The notes under the pieces: model-generated | What the model saw: the letters and a program-made list of their open reading frames with translations, nothing else | What the model was told of the DNA's origin: nothing | Database searches by the model: none | Assembly: GCA_004356985.1 (NCBI GenBank) | Contig: SMXQ01000074.1 | Span: 1-55,972, forward strand | DNA length: 55,972 bases | Direction: 5' to 3' | Source of the DNA: Alphaproteobacteria bacterium | GTDB lineage: Bacteria > Pseudomonadota > Alphaproteobacteria > SMXQ01 | Shown here: one piece after another, positions 37,569 through 48,265 of the stretch | Numbering within the stretch: position 1 is the stretch's first letter | How the letters are laid out: the number at the start of each line of letters is the position of its first letter | Translations under genes and position numbers: made by a program

Positions 37569-38753
37569 ATGCCCCGAGCGGCCCGCCGCAACCTTTTACT
37601 GCTTGCCCTCTGCCAAGCCCTTTTCCTGACCGGAAGTTCCATGGTTCTGACGGTGACGGCGCTTGCCGGGGAGGCCCTGCGGCCGGGTTCCGGTCTGGCC
37701 ACCCTGCCCATCTCCCTGCAGTTCGTGATGACCATGGCGGCGACGGTTCCCGCCTCTTTCATGATGCGGCGGTTCGGCCGCCGCGCCGGGTTTCAGTTCG
37801 GCGCGGCGGTCGGTATCATCGCCGGGCTGATCAACGTCGTGGCATTGATGGGCGGGAATTTCGTGTTGTTTTGCGTCGGCTCCGCCCTGGTCGGCGTGCT
37901 CAACGGGTTCGCCCTCTATTACCGTTTCGCCGCCGCCGATTGCGCCGACGAGGAGAACCGCTCGCGGGCCATCTCCTTAGTGCTGGCGGGTGGGGTCGTG
38001 GCGGCGTTTTCCGGTCCCAATCTGGCGCGCGTCACGGTGGATGCCTTGGGGGACGCGGCCTTTGCCGGCAGCTTCGCCGCCCTTGCCTTGATCCAGGTGG
38101 TGACCATCGCCTTGCTGGTTTTCGTGAGCATCCCCGGGCTGAGCGCCAGGGAACGCAAGGACCAGGGCCGTCCCCTCTTGGAAATCCTGCGCAATCCCGC
38201 GGTCGCCGTGGCGATCCTTGCCGGCGTGGCGGGATACAGTTCCATGACCCTGGTGATGACCTCGACGCCGTTGGCCATGGATGGCATGGGCCACGGGTTC
38301 GGAGACACCGCCTTCGTCATCCAGTGGCACGTGTTCGCGATGTTCGCGCCCTCCTTTGTCACCGGCCACCTGATCAAGCGTATCGGCGCCCTGCCGGTGA
38401 TCCTCGCCGGCGCGGTTTTTATCCTGGCCTGCGTGGCGGTGAACCAGATGGGCCAAGGGCTCTGGCAGTTCACCACGGCGCTGATGGCGTTGGGGGTCGG
38501 CTGGAATTTCATGTTCATCGGCGGCACCAGCTTGCTGACCGGGGTGACCGCCCGTGCGGAACAGGCGAAGGTCCAGGGATTCAACGATTTCCTGATGTTC
38601 GGCGCGGTCGCCCTGGCGGCAATGTCGGGCGGAATGCTGCATCAGAATCTCGGTTGGGAGGTCTTGAATTACGCCGTGGTGCCTGGGATCGCGGCGTCCC
38701 TGGTCGCCACCCTGTGGCTTTGGCCGGCGCGCCAGGTCCACGGGGCTGGATGA
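37569..38753 (+). CDS. major facilitator superfamily transporter
   Basis: This 394-aa carrier has 12 predicted helices. It starts LLLLALCQALFLTGSSMVLTVTALAG and has an MFS motif-A-like loop in the first half (MMRRFGRRAGFQFGAAVGIIAGLINVV). The second half has HLIKRIGALPVILAGAVFILACVAV between helices and WNFMFIGGTSLLTGVTARAEQAKVQGFNDFLMFGAVALAAMSGG. The substrate cannot be told. It stands alone between a FliL-like gene and hppA, with no regulator beside it. The start is the ATG at 37569; no strong ribosome site is visible. Confidence 0.88.
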   Translation: MPRAARRNLLLLALCQALFLTGSSMVLTVTALAGEALRPGSGLATLPISLQFVMTMAATVPASFMMRRFGRRAGFQFGAAVGIIAGLINVVALMGGNFVLFCVGSALVGVLNGFALYYRFAAADCADEENRSRAISLVLAGGVVAAFSGPNLARVTVDALGDAAFAGSFAALALIQVVTIALLVFVSIPGLSARERKDQGRPLLEILRNPAVAVAILAGVAGYSSMTLVMTSTPLAMDGMGHGFGDTAFVIQWHVFAMFAPSFVTGHLIKRIGALPVILAGAVFILACVAVNQMGQGLWQFTTALMALGVGWNFMFIGGTSLLTGVTARAEQAKVQGFNDFLMFGAVALAAMSGGMLHQNLGWEVLNYAVVPGIAASLVATLWLWPARQVHGAG

Positions 38754-38921
38754 CCGCCCCATCATGGGGTGGTTGCGTCCCGAGGCGAGTTCTGGCATGT
38801 TCCCGCCACTTTTGGGGTGGCACCGGTGGGGCGGCCGATGGATGGAATCCGGCGGCCATAGGGGGCCGGGCTCACTTGGCTCCCGCTGGGCCCCCGGGAT
38901 AGAAACGAGGGAAAAATCCTG

Positions 38922-40997
<2,076 letters not shown>

Positions 40998-41075
40998 TTT
41001 GGGCGTTTCGCGGCGCCGTGCACGGCCGGGTCGCATTGGACTATTTGGCCGGGTCATGCACCGGGTCGCCACAGG

Positions 41076-41105
41076 AAAAGCCCCGGCAAGGTCCCGGGGC
41101 TTTTT
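41076..41105 (+). terminator. Rho-independent terminator after hppA
   Basis: An AAAAGCCCCGG / CCGGGGCTTTT stem with a seven-base loop (CAAGGTC) runs into TTTTT. It lies 79 bases past the hppA stop and 36 bases from the end of bamE, which converges on it, so it may serve both transcripts. Confidence 0.85.
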
Positions 41106-41140
41106 CCGTTCATGGTGCGCGGGGCCGGTGCAAGGGGACG

Positions 41141-41641
41141 CTACAACCCGTCTGCTCCGCCCGTCTGTTCGAAGCGACCGAGGTTGCCGATCAATTGCTG
41201 TATGAGCCCGAATTCCTGTCCCGGTGTCGGCGTCTTGCGGTCGACCGGCTTGATTTTGCGGCCATCGGCGAGGGAGTATTTCTTGACCTTGGTGACACGG
41301 CCGGCCCCGTTGAAGGATATGGCGACCACCTCGCGCCACAGCGGCCTGGCCTTGGAAAAGGCGACGGTCTGGTCCTTTTGGGTGATGTAGTACCAAGTTT
41401 CGTTGTCGAAGGTCGCGACGTTGGTGGGGGAGCCCAACAGCTCGCGGACGGTGCCGCGGTCCTGGACGCCAGGTTGGATCTGGGTCAGCTTTTCCTGATC
41501 CACCGCATTGCCCCGGACGATGATGTCCGCCGTGCATCCCACCGTCGCCAGCGCCAACGCTACGAACACCGCCGCCGCCGACGCGCGTATGGTCCCTTTC
41601 GGCCGGGGGGTGCCGTGGCCTGGGGTGGGGTTGTCCATCAT
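41141..41641 (-). CDS. bamE: outer membrane assembly factor BamE
   Basis: BamE (SmpA/OmlA) is a small lipoprotein of the BAM complex that inserts beta-barrels into the outer membrane. The 166-aa protein has a lipoprotein signal (ASAAAVFVALALATVGC). The family core is VDQEKLTQIQPGVQDRGTVRELLGSPTNVATFDNETWYYITQKDQTVAF. The track ORF runs too far upstream. The ATG at 41641 has a GAGAGG site and opens the signal, so it is preferred. It is divergent from the CBP3-like gene. Confidence 0.88.
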   Translation of the reverse strand: MMDNPTPGHGTPRPKGTIRASAAAVFVALALATVGCTADIIVRGNAVDQEKLTQIQPGVQDRGTVRELLGSPTNVATFDNETWYYITQKDQTVAFSKARPLWREVVAISFNGAGRVTKVKKYSLADGRKIKPVDRKTPTPGQEFGLIQQLIGNLGRFEQTGGADGL

Positions 41642-41818
41642 AACCTCTCGATGCCGCCGCCCGGGCGGCGGCCATTGCCCACTTCGACGATTCCACTTCG
41701 AGTTTTCACGACTGGGAGCCTTCCGGCCGCCGCCGCGCTTGACGCGATACCCATGGGCTACCATCTTGGGGGCACAATCGCATCGTGGAATTCCCCCTGT
41801 CAACACCCGCGGGCTCAA

Positions 41819-42385
41819 ATGATTCTTGATACCTTGTTCCGAAAGCGCCGGTTGCGCGCGCCCGCGGGCCAGGTTTACGGCGCTTTGGTGGCCCAGGCGC
41901 GCGACCCGTGGTTCTATCGCCGACTCGGCGTCCCCGATACCGTCGAGGGCCGCTTCGAAATGGTCGCCCTGCACTGCTTTCTCGTGCTCAACAGGCTCAA
42001 GATGGCGCACCGCGATGGCCAGCCCCTGGCCCAACAACTGGGACAGGCGGTGTTCGACATGATGTTCGCCGACATGGACCGGAACCTGCGGGAAATGGGC
42101 ATCGGTGATCTCGGCATCGCCAAACGGGTCAAGGCCCTGATCAAGGGGTTATATGGCCGCATCAAAGCCTATGAGGAGGGGTTGGCCGGCCCCGACGGGC
42201 TGCTGGCCGAGGCGCTGGACCGCAATGTCTTCGCCGGCGCGGCCCGGGACGGGGCGGCGCCGGCGCTGGCGGTCTACCTCCGGGATTCCGTTGCCTGTCT
42301 CCGGGAAATACCCCTGGAGGCGATCATCGGCGGGCGCCTGGCCTTCGCGCCGCCCGCCGCCGCCCCCGGCGAGGCGGATCCATAG
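41819..42385 (+). CDS. ubiquinol-cytochrome c chaperone (CBP3-like)
   Basis: This 188-aa protein resembles the CBP3/UQCC1 family, which helps assemble the cytochrome bc1 complex. The core is ALVAQARDPWFYRRLGVPDTVEGRFEMVALHCFLVLNRLKMAHRDGQPLAQQLGQAVFDMMFADMDRNLREMGIGDLGIAKRVKALIKGLYGRIKAYEEGL. The bamE / CBP3 / DUF177 / rpmF arrangement is a recurrent alphaproteobacterial neighbourhood. The ATG at 41819 is chosen because the track ORF upstream includes sequence antisense to bamE. Confidence 0.88.
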   Translation: MILDTLFRKRRLRAPAGQVYGALVAQARDPWFYRRLGVPDTVEGRFEMVALHCFLVLNRLKMAHRDGQPLAQQLGQAVFDMMFADMDRNLREMGIGDLGIAKRVKALIKGLYGRIKAYEEGLAGPDGLLAEALDRNVFAGAARDGAAPALAVYLRDSVACLREIPLEAIIGGRLAFAPPAAAPGEADP

Positions 42386-42412
42386 GACCCACCGGGAGGG
42401 AACCGGCCGATC

Positions 42413-43012
42413 ATGGCGAAACCCACGGATAGCAAACCCCCAACCCCGGACATGAAGGATTCCGCCATGAGCGAGTTCTCGCGGCTGATCGCGGTGGAAC
42501 CCGGCATGGGGGCCGGGACCGAGGCAATGGCCATCGAGGTCGAGGCCGGGCCCGAGGAACGCGCGGCCCTGGCCGCCCGGTTCGGGCTGCTGTCCCTCGA
42601 TCATCTGTCGGCCAAGGGCCGTCTCCAGGTGTTCGACGGCGGCCAGAGCGCGCGGCTGGAGGCACGCATGGCCGCCGACGTGGTCCAGCCCTGCGTGGTC
42701 ACCCTTGAACCGGTGGCATCCCACATCGAAGACAGCTTCGCCGTGCGCTACACCCGGCGCCAGACGGCGGGCGCCGAGGGCGGCGCGGCCAGGGAAGTCT
42801 GGGTCGCCCATGACGAGGAGGAAGAACCCGAGCCGTTCACCGATAGCGGCATCGACGTCGGCGAAGCGGTGGCGGAATGCCTGGGCCTCGCGCTGCCTCC
42901 TTATCCGCGTGCGGCTGATGCCGATTCCGCCTCGGCGTCCCTCGGCCATGCCATTGATGACAAGGAACGAAAATCGCCGTTTGCCGGGTTGGAGGCATTA
43001 AAGAGGAAATGA
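42413..43012 (+). CDS. DUF177 (YceD-like) protein
   Basis: This 199-aa protein belongs to the DUF177/YceD family, which lies next to rpmF across bacteria. Plant and bacterial members are linked to 23S rRNA accumulation. It shows FSRLIAVEPGM, FGLLSLDHLSAKGRLQV, DVVQPCVVTLEPVASHIEDSFAVRYTRR and the DSGIDVGEAVAECLGLALPPYPR segment. The end (KSPFAGLEALKRK) is the family C-terminus. The start is ATG 42413, 27 bases after the CBP3 stop. No enzymatic motif is seen. Confidence 0.9.
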   Translation: MAKPTDSKPPTPDMKDSAMSEFSRLIAVEPGMGAGTEAMAIEVEAGPEERAALAARFGLLSLDHLSAKGRLQVFDGGQSARLEARMAADVVQPCVVTLEPVASHIEDSFAVRYTRRQTAGAEGGAAREVWVAHDEEEEPEPFTDSGIDVGEAVAECLGLALPPYPRAADADSASASLGHAIDDKERKSPFAGLEALKRK

Positions 43013-43117
43013 ACCCTCAAGCGGCTTGCCAGGTCCCTGAATTTCGGTAATAAACTGCACTTTCCAGTGGGCGGCGGCAGGTTGGCGATGCCGCCCAGGA
43101 CCGAGAGATATCGATAA

Positions 43118-43303
43118 ATGGCTGTTCCAAAGTCAAAAATTTCCAAGTCGCGGCGCGACCAACGCCGCTCCCACGATGCCCTTAAGGCCAGCGCGTATGG
43201 GGAATGCCCCAATTGCGGTGAGTTGAAACGGCCCCATCACGTGTGCGGCTCTTGCGGTTACTACGACGGCAGGGAAGTGGCCGAGACCGAAGGCGTCGTT
43301 TGA
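43118..43303 (+). CDS. rpmF: 50S ribosomal protein L32
   Basis: L32 is a small protein of the large ribosomal subunit. The 61-aa protein starts [22 protein letters not shown] and has a zinc-ribbon [25 protein letters not shown] with four cysteines, the zinc-binding (C+) form. Length is normal. It lies between DUF177 and plsX, the usual order linking ribosome and lipid genes. Confidence 0.98.
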   Translation: MAVPKSKISKSRRDQRRSHDALKASAYGECPNCGELKRPHHVCGSCGYYDGREVAETEGVV

Positions 43304-43354
43304 CGGGGCTCCCCCAAAGGCGCCGGAAGCAATCCTAATGCTAGGTGGAACACC

Positions 43355-44398
43355 ATGGGTTTGACCATAGCCCTTGACGCCATGGGCGGTGACGGCGCAC
43401 CAGGCGTGATCGTCGGGGGCGCAGAGTTGGCGCGCATCCGTTATCCCGGCATAGAGTTCATGTTCTATGGCGACCAGGAGCCGATCGGCGCTTTGCTCGG
43501 CGGTTACGAGAAACTGCGCGCGGTGTCGATGATCCACCATACGGAGACCGTTATCAGCGGCGAGGACAAGCCGTCGGCGGCCCTGCGCAAAGGCCGCGGC
43601 TCTTCCATGGGGCTGGCCATCGACGCGGTCAAGCGGGGCGAGGCGGCCGGCCTGGTCTCGGCGGGCAACACCGGGGCCTTGATGGCCATGGCGAAACTCG
43701 CCCTGAGGACGTTGCCGGGGATCACCCGACCGGCCATCGCGACGGTCCTGCCGACCACGGTGTCGGAATGCGTGATGCTCGATCTCGGCGCCAATATCCA
43801 ATGCGACGACCGCAACTTGGTCGAATTCGCGATCATGGGCGAAGTCTTCGCGCGCACCGTGCTGGGCCTTCCCAAACCCAGCATCGGGCTGCTCAACGTC
43901 GGCGAGGAGGCGCTCAAGGGCCATGAGGCGATCCGTCAGGCCGCGGCGACCCTGCGCGAGATCGATCTGCCCATCGAATTCCATGGCTTCGTGGAAGGCG
44001 ATGCCGTGTGGGCGGGGGCGGTGGATGTGGTGGTGACCGATGGGTTCACCGGCAATGTGGCGCTGAAGACCGCCGAGGGAATCGCCAAGATGTACACCTC
44101 ATTTATGCGCAAAGCCTATCGGTCCTCGGTGATTTCCCGGCTGGGTTACTTGCTGTCCCGGGGGGCGCTGAACAAGGTGCGTCTCAAGGTCGACCCGCGC
44201 CGCTACAACGGCGCCATGTTGCTGGGGCTCAATGGAATCGTCATCAAGAGCCACGGCGCCACCGACGCCTTCGGTTTCGCCAATGCCATCGGCGTCGCCG
44301 TCGACATGGCCGATGGCGGATTCAACGATCTGATCACCCAAGAGTTCGATCACCTGGGAAGTTTCGGCGCCCCGGTGCAGAAAGTCGCCAGCTCCTGA
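43355..44398 (+). CDS. plsX: phosphate acyltransferase PlsX
   Basis: PlsX converts acyl-ACP to acyl-phosphate, the donor for PlsY in phospholipid synthesis. The 347-aa protein opens [23 protein letters not shown] and has [56 protein letters not shown] and [22 protein letters not shown]. Length is normal. Its stop overlaps the fabH start, so the two are coupled, giving the classic rpmF-plsX-fabH order. Confidence 0.96.
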   Translation: MGLTIALDAMGGDGAPGVIVGGAELARIRYPGIEFMFYGDQEPIGALLGGYEKLRAVSMIHHTETVISGEDKPSAALRKGRGSSMGLAIDAVKRGEAAGLVSAGNTGALMAMAKLALRTLPGITRPAIATVLPTTVSECVMLDLGANIQCDDRNLVEFAIMGEVFARTVLGLPKPSIGLLNVGEEALKGHEAIRQAAATLREIDLPIEFHGFVEGDAVWAGAVDVVVTDGFTGNVALKTAEGIAKMYTSFMRKAYRSSVISRLGYLLSRGALNKVRLKVDPRRYNGAMLLGLNGIVIKSHGATDAFGFANAIGVAVDMADGGFNDLITQEFDHLGSFGAPVQKVASS

Positions 44399-45372
44399 TG
44401 GTGATCCGGTCCGTCGTTCAAGGTTGGGGGGCGTACCTTCCCGAAAAGATTTTGACCAACGACGATCTCGCCAAGATCGTCGAGACTTCCGATGAATGGA
44501 TTGTCGAGCGGACCGGAATCCGCCAGCGCCACATCGCCGCGGACGGTGAGATGACGTCTGATCTCGCCACCCACGCGACCGTGCAGGCGCTTGCGCGGGC
44601 CGGCATCGATGGCGCGGAAATCGACATTATCGTCCTCGGGACGGCGACCCCCGATGAAACCTTTCCGGCGACGGCGACCCGGGTCCAGGAACGGATCGGC
44701 GCCCATACCGCCTTCGCCTTCGATGTCCAGGCGGCCTGTTCCGGCTTCATTTACGCCCTTGCCCTGGCGGATAATTTCCTGCGCTTGGGCCAGGCCAGGA
44801 CGGCCCTGGTCATCGGCGCCGAGACCTTTTCCCGGATTCTCGATTGGCAAGACCGCACCACTTGCGTGCTCTTCGGTGACGGGGCCGGGGCGGTGGTGCT
44901 GCGGGCCGAGGAGGGAACCGGCGCCAACACCGATCGGGGCGTTCTTTCGACCCATCTTCATTCCGACGGCCGCCAGCACGATCTCCTCTACGCCGATGGC
45001 GGTCCATCGTTCAATCAAATGGCCGGCGTCGTCCGCATGCAAGGCCGCGAAGTGTTCCGCCAGGCGGTTATAAAGTTATCGGCAGTGGTGGGGGAGGCCT
45101 TGGTAAGCAATGGATTTTCCGTTGCCGACGTGGACTGGCTGGTGCCCCATCAGGCCAACAAGCGGATTCTCGATTCGACGGCCAGGAAATCGGGAATTAG
45201 CCTGAAAAAAATGGTGGTGACGGTGGATCGGCATGCCAATACCTCGGCGGCGTCGATCCCCCTGGCGCTCAGCGAAGCGGCAAACGATGACCGCATCAAG
45301 CAGGGCGATCTGGTGGTTATGGAGGCCATGGGCGCGGGTTTTACCTGGGCCGCCGCGACCCTGCGCTGGTAG
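44398..45372 (+). CDS. fabH: 3-oxoacyl-[acyl-carrier-protein] synthase III
   Basis: FabH condenses acetyl-CoA with malonyl-ACP to start type II fatty acid synthesis. The 324-aa protein has [43 protein letters not shown], then the catalytic-cysteine site [20 protein letters not shown], the His in [20 protein letters not shown], and the Asn in [19 protein letters not shown]. The C-terminus is [22 protein letters not shown]. The start is the ATG overlapping the plsX stop; the track's longer ORF is rejected. Confidence 0.96.
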   Translation: MVIRSVVQGWGAYLPEKILTNDDLAKIVETSDEWIVERTGIRQRHIAADGEMTSDLATHATVQALARAGIDGAEIDIIVLGTATPDETFPATATRVQERIGAHTAFAFDVQAACSGFIYALALADNFLRLGQARTALVIGAETFSRILDWQDRTTCVLFGDGAGAVVLRAEEGTGANTDRGVLSTHLHSDGRQHDLLYADGGPSFNQMAGVVRMQGREVFRQAVIKLSAVVGEALVSNGFSVADVDWLVPHQANKRILDSTARKSGISLKKMVVTVDRHANTSAASIPLALSEAANDDRIKQGDLVVMEAMGAGFTWAAATLRW

Positions 45373-45508
45373 CCGCGAAAGCCTTTTTCGAATTCCACCC
45401 CCGGATTCCCCAGTGATTCGTGAATTAGGTAAGCGACTTCTCGCATCCCTTTGATCTTGACGGCTTTTTTAGGGAAGGGTACCTTGACATCCTTCTTGGG
45501 AGGATGCC

Positions 45509-45916
45509 ATGGCTGACAATACCGTAACCCGCGCCCAATTGGGTGAAGCGGTCTATCAGGAGGTGGGGCTTTCGCGCAACGAATCTGGCGAATTGGTCGA
45601 AGCCGTGCTTCAGGAGATCAGTGACGCGTTGATCCGCGGTGAGACCGTCAAGATCTCATCGTTCGGCAGTTTTTCGGTACGCCAGAAAGGCCCGCGCGTC
45701 GGCCGCAATCCAAAAACCGGCGAGGAAGTTCCAATTCTTCCGCGCAAGGTTCTCGTCTTTCGGGCCTCCCACGTCCTGAAAAGCCGGGTCGACAATTCCA
45801 TGCCGCGGACGGAAGACGCCGCCGCCGGGAAGGCCACGGAGGAGACCGTCGCCGAGCCCGCGGCCGGTCCTTTTTTTCCCGGCCCCGTGCGTGACCGAGA
45901 CGGGGGGAACATTTAA
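45509..45916 (+). CDS. ihfA: integration host factor subunit alpha with extended tail
   Basis: IhfA with IhfB forms a DNA-bending protein used in recombination, replication and sigma-54 transcription. The first 98 or so residues are the canonical fold: [91 protein letters not shown]. The protein then carries about 37 extra residues ([38 protein letters not shown]), an acidic, Ala/Pro-rich tail. The gene lies 137 bases after fabH and directly abuts the MerR gene. Confidence 0.95.
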   Translation: MADNTVTRAQLGEAVYQEVGLSRNESGELVEAVLQEISDALIRGETVKISSFGSFSVRQKGPRVGRNPKTGEEVPILPRKVLVFRASHVLKSRVDNSMPRTEDAAAGKATEETVAEPAAGPFFPGPVRDRDGGNI

Positions 45917-46333
45917 ATGGCGCAGTTGGCCCGATCGGATCCGAACTCCGTCGCCGGGCGGCGCAACGGCAAGTCCGCCGAGGCCTTCCGGACGATCAGC
46001 GAAGTCGCCGATGAACTGGAAATTCCCCAACATGTCCTGAGATTCTGGGAATCCAAGTTTTCCCAGGTCAAGCCGCTGAAACGCGGCGGCGGGCGCCGTT
46101 ACTACCGTCCCGAAGATATCGTCCTGCTGCACAATATCCGGACCCTTCTCTACCAGGAAGGCTACACCATCAAGGGTGTCCAGAAATTGCTGCGCGAAGG
46201 GCAGGTCAGCCGCGCCGAGGCGGACGGCGCCGCGGATGGCGACGGCGCGGGTTCGCTGGACGATGCCCAGCGCCAGGAAATCCGCGCCATCATCGACGAA
46301 CTGACCGAGCTCAAGAAGCTGTTGGCTGACTGA
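45917..46333 (+). CDS. MerR-family transcriptional regulator
   Basis: This 138-aa regulator has the MerR helix-turn-helix and wing: [73 protein letters not shown] short C-terminal coiled helix ([21 protein letters not shown]) follows. No effector cysteines are present. This ihfA-merR pairing upstream of tRNA-Pro is a recurrent alphaproteobacterial arrangement; the target is unknown. The start abuts the ihfA stop. Confidence 0.92.
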   Translation: MAQLARSDPNSVAGRRNGKSAEAFRTISEVADELEIPQHVLRFWESKFSQVKPLKRGGGRRYYRPEDIVLLHNIRTLLYQEGYTIKGVQKLLREGQVSRAEADGAADGDGAGSLDDAQRQEIRAIIDELTELKKLLAD

Positions 46334-46391
46334 GTCCTCGCGGCCCGCGCCCGAACGTCCTTGGGCCCTCGAAGGCGCGCCAGCGACTCGA

Positions 46392-46421
46392 TTGCGCCCC
46401 TGGCGGCTAGGATGGTAGAGT
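46392..46421 (+). promoter_or_regulatory. possible tRNA-Pro promoter
   Basis: TTGCGC at 46392-46397 and TAGAGT at 46416-46421 are separated by 18 bases, and the tRNA begins 33 bases later. The -35 is imperfect, but the layout fits a sigma-70-type stable RNA promoter. Confidence 0.4.
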
Positions 46422-46453
46422 GCCTGCCGGTCCATGTCGGGACGGTCCGATGA

Positions 46454-46530
46454 CGGAGCGTAGCGCAGCCTGGTAGCGCACTTCACTGGGGGTGAAGGGG
46501 TCGTGGGTTCGAATCCCGCCGCTCCGACCA
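46454..46530 (+). tRNA. tRNA-Pro (anticodon GGG)
   Basis: This 77-base tRNA folds by eye. The acceptor arm is CGGAGCG / CGCTCCG and the D arm is GCGC...GCGC. The anticodon stem CTTCA/TGAAG encloses the loop CTGGGGG (anticodon GGG). The T arm has the canonical TTCGAAT loop. A discriminator A and CCA are encoded. It reads CCC codons and, by wobble, CCU. Confidence 0.95.
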
Positions 46531-46537
46531 ATTTGTC

Positions 46538-46576
46538 AAGGGGCCTGATGGCCGGTCCGTCGGGCCCTTTGTTTTG
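46538..46576 (+). terminator. terminator after tRNA-Pro
   Basis: An eight-base-pair stem AAGGGGCC / GGCCCTTT (one G-T pair) with a 17-base loop begins 8 bases after the tRNA and is followed by GTTTTG. The stem is seen directly; the short, interrupted T-run makes it a moderate terminator. Confidence 0.55.
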
Positions 46577-46633
46577 CCGGTTTTTGGACGATTCCGGGCG
46601 CTTGGGCAGGGGGCGGGGGGGCCTGCGGTGTTC

Positions 46634-46903
46634 ATGCGCTTCGCCGATGCCGAGATGGGCGGCCATATGTCGGTGTTCGGCCCCGGGCTTTACAAGAACG
46701 GGCGCCACCTGGGCCCGCCGCAGTTCCGCGGCAAGGGCGAGACCGCCCAAGACCGGGCCGACCGGCAGATCGAATACCCCGACGAGGACCCCTGGATCCG
46801 CGAGACCTTCGAGGCCGAGCTCGCCAAGCGCGGGGCCAAGAGCCTCATGGTGCCCGAGGCCTACCGGGACCGCGATTACCAGTGGGACTACGGCGACGAT
46901 TAG
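46634..46903 (+). CDS. small hypothetical protein
   Basis: This 89-aa protein (MRFADAEMGGHMSVFGPGLYKNGRHLGPPQFRGKGETAQDRADRQIEYPDEDPWIRETFEAELAKRGAKSLMVPEAYRDRDYQWDYGDD) looks like a real soluble protein. It has normal codon use and an acidic, aromatic C-terminus, but I do not recognise it. GTG 46628 is an alternative start, and the ribosome site is weak. It lies between tRNA-Pro and the amidohydrolase gene, on the same strand. Confidence 0.55.
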   Translation: MRFADAEMGGHMSVFGPGLYKNGRHLGPPQFRGKGETAQDRADRQIEYPDEDPWIRETFEAELAKRGAKSLMVPEAYRDRDYQWDYGDD

Positions 46904-47082
46904 AATTGGATCATGGCCATTGGCAAGGTGCTGGCGCGGCAAGGGTGGGCGATTTAGAATAGCGCCAATTCCCAGTGGGACGGGCGAAGACCCGTCAACA
47001 GGGGGATCGGAGATGACAAGTTCACCGGCGGCGGCGCTAGGTCGGCCCGGCACGCGCATATCAAAGTGTAGGGGGTTTTGCC

Positions 47083-48147
47083 ATGTCCGTGATTGACGCC
47101 GATACCCACGTCGATGAATCGGAAAGCACCTGGGCGAAATTGGAGGGCACTCCGTTCGAGAAATATATTCCGTTGACGGTCAGTTTGCCGCCGGAAGTGT
47201 CCAAACGTGCGGGCTTTCGCGGATTGACCAGCCGCAAGTGGGTGGTTGAAGACAGGATGCAGAACCGGGCCGTCCGGGATGAAGTGAATCATCCTCTCCG
47301 GGTACGCAGAGAACTGGAGGACGTGCCCGGCCGCGTGGCCCAGATGGACGAGATGGGCGTGGACGTGCAGATCATTTTTCCGACCTTCTTCATTCGCTAC
47401 GCCACCAACAACGCCGAAGCGGAATGGGCGCTGACCACCACCTACAACCGCTGGCTCGCCGAGAAATGCGCGCCGACGAACGGGCGGTTGCGGTGGGCGG
47501 CCGTTCTGCCGTTTATGCGGCCCGACGCGGCCGTGGAGGAGTTGCGCTGGGCTAAGGAGCACGGCGCCTGCGGCATCTTCAAGCGGGGGTTCGACCTGGA
47601 TAGGCCGGTCACGGACCCGCATTTCTTTCCGGTCTATGAGGAAGCCAGTGCCCTTGACCTGCCCCTGTGCATCCACACCGGTCACCCGCTGCCCGGCCAG
47701 GAATGGGACAGGGGGTTCCCCATCATGTCGTCGTTCAGTGAGTTGGTGAGTTCCAACATTCCAGAGCAGTTCCCGAATCTTCGGTTCGGGTTCATCGAGG
47801 CCGGGGCGTCCTGGATTCCCTACATGATTTCGCAATTGGGCGCGCGCAAACGCCAGGTCGAGCGCGGCCAGAACAGCCGATTGCCCCACCTATTCGAACT
47901 GGCGCCCGAATTGTTCCGCGAGAACCGCGCCTTCGTCACCATCGACCTTATCGACGACATCGAGTCGATTCTAAAGTTCGGGACTGAAGACAGCCTGATG
48001 ATCGGTACCGATTACAGCCATACCGATATCTCCGCCAACCCGAGCGCGTTGGACGGGGTGAACGACTGGGTCAAGGAAGAAAGGATCAGCAAAGAACAAG
48101 CCCACAAGATCCTGGTGAGCAACCCCCAGGCGTTCTACGGACTCTAG
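47083..48147 (+). CDS. amidohydrolase-family (Amidohydro_2) protein 1
   Basis: This 354-aa metal-dependent hydrolase/decarboxylase belongs to the amidohydro_2 group (ACMSD, LigW, gamma-resorcylate decarboxylase relatives). The N-terminus has VIDADTHVDESESTWAKLEG (a D-x-D-x-H metal site), the middle has LPLCIHTGHPLPGQ, and then IEAGASWIPYMISQLGARKRQ. The C-terminus has MIGTDYSHTDISANPSAL (metal-binding Asp). It is a paralogue of the gene at 49565, sharing DADxHVxE, a GACGIFxRGF segment and the xGTDYxHxD C-terminal motif. Substrate and whether it hydrolyses or decarboxylates are unknown. Confidence 0.9.
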   Translation: MSVIDADTHVDESESTWAKLEGTPFEKYIPLTVSLPPEVSKRAGFRGLTSRKWVVEDRMQNRAVRDEVNHPLRVRRELEDVPGRVAQMDEMGVDVQIIFPTFFIRYATNNAEAEWALTTTYNRWLAEKCAPTNGRLRWAAVLPFMRPDAAVEELRWAKEHGACGIFKRGFDLDRPVTDPHFFPVYEEASALDLPLCIHTGHPLPGQEWDRGFPIMSSFSELVSSNIPEQFPNLRFGFIEAGASWIPYMISQLGARKRQVERGQNSRLPHLFELAPELFRENRAFVTIDLIDDIESILKFGTEDSLMIGTDYSHTDISANPSALDGVNDWVKEERISKEQAHKILVSNPQAFYGL

Positions 48148-48265
48148 ATCATAGTCCGCGGTCAGTGCTCTCGGCTGGGAAAGGCCGCATCCGGGTTATG
48201 GCAGGCGCCGGCATCGGCGCCCCGCCGCCGGCCCAACCCTGGTTTATGAGTTGCGCTAGGCGGAC

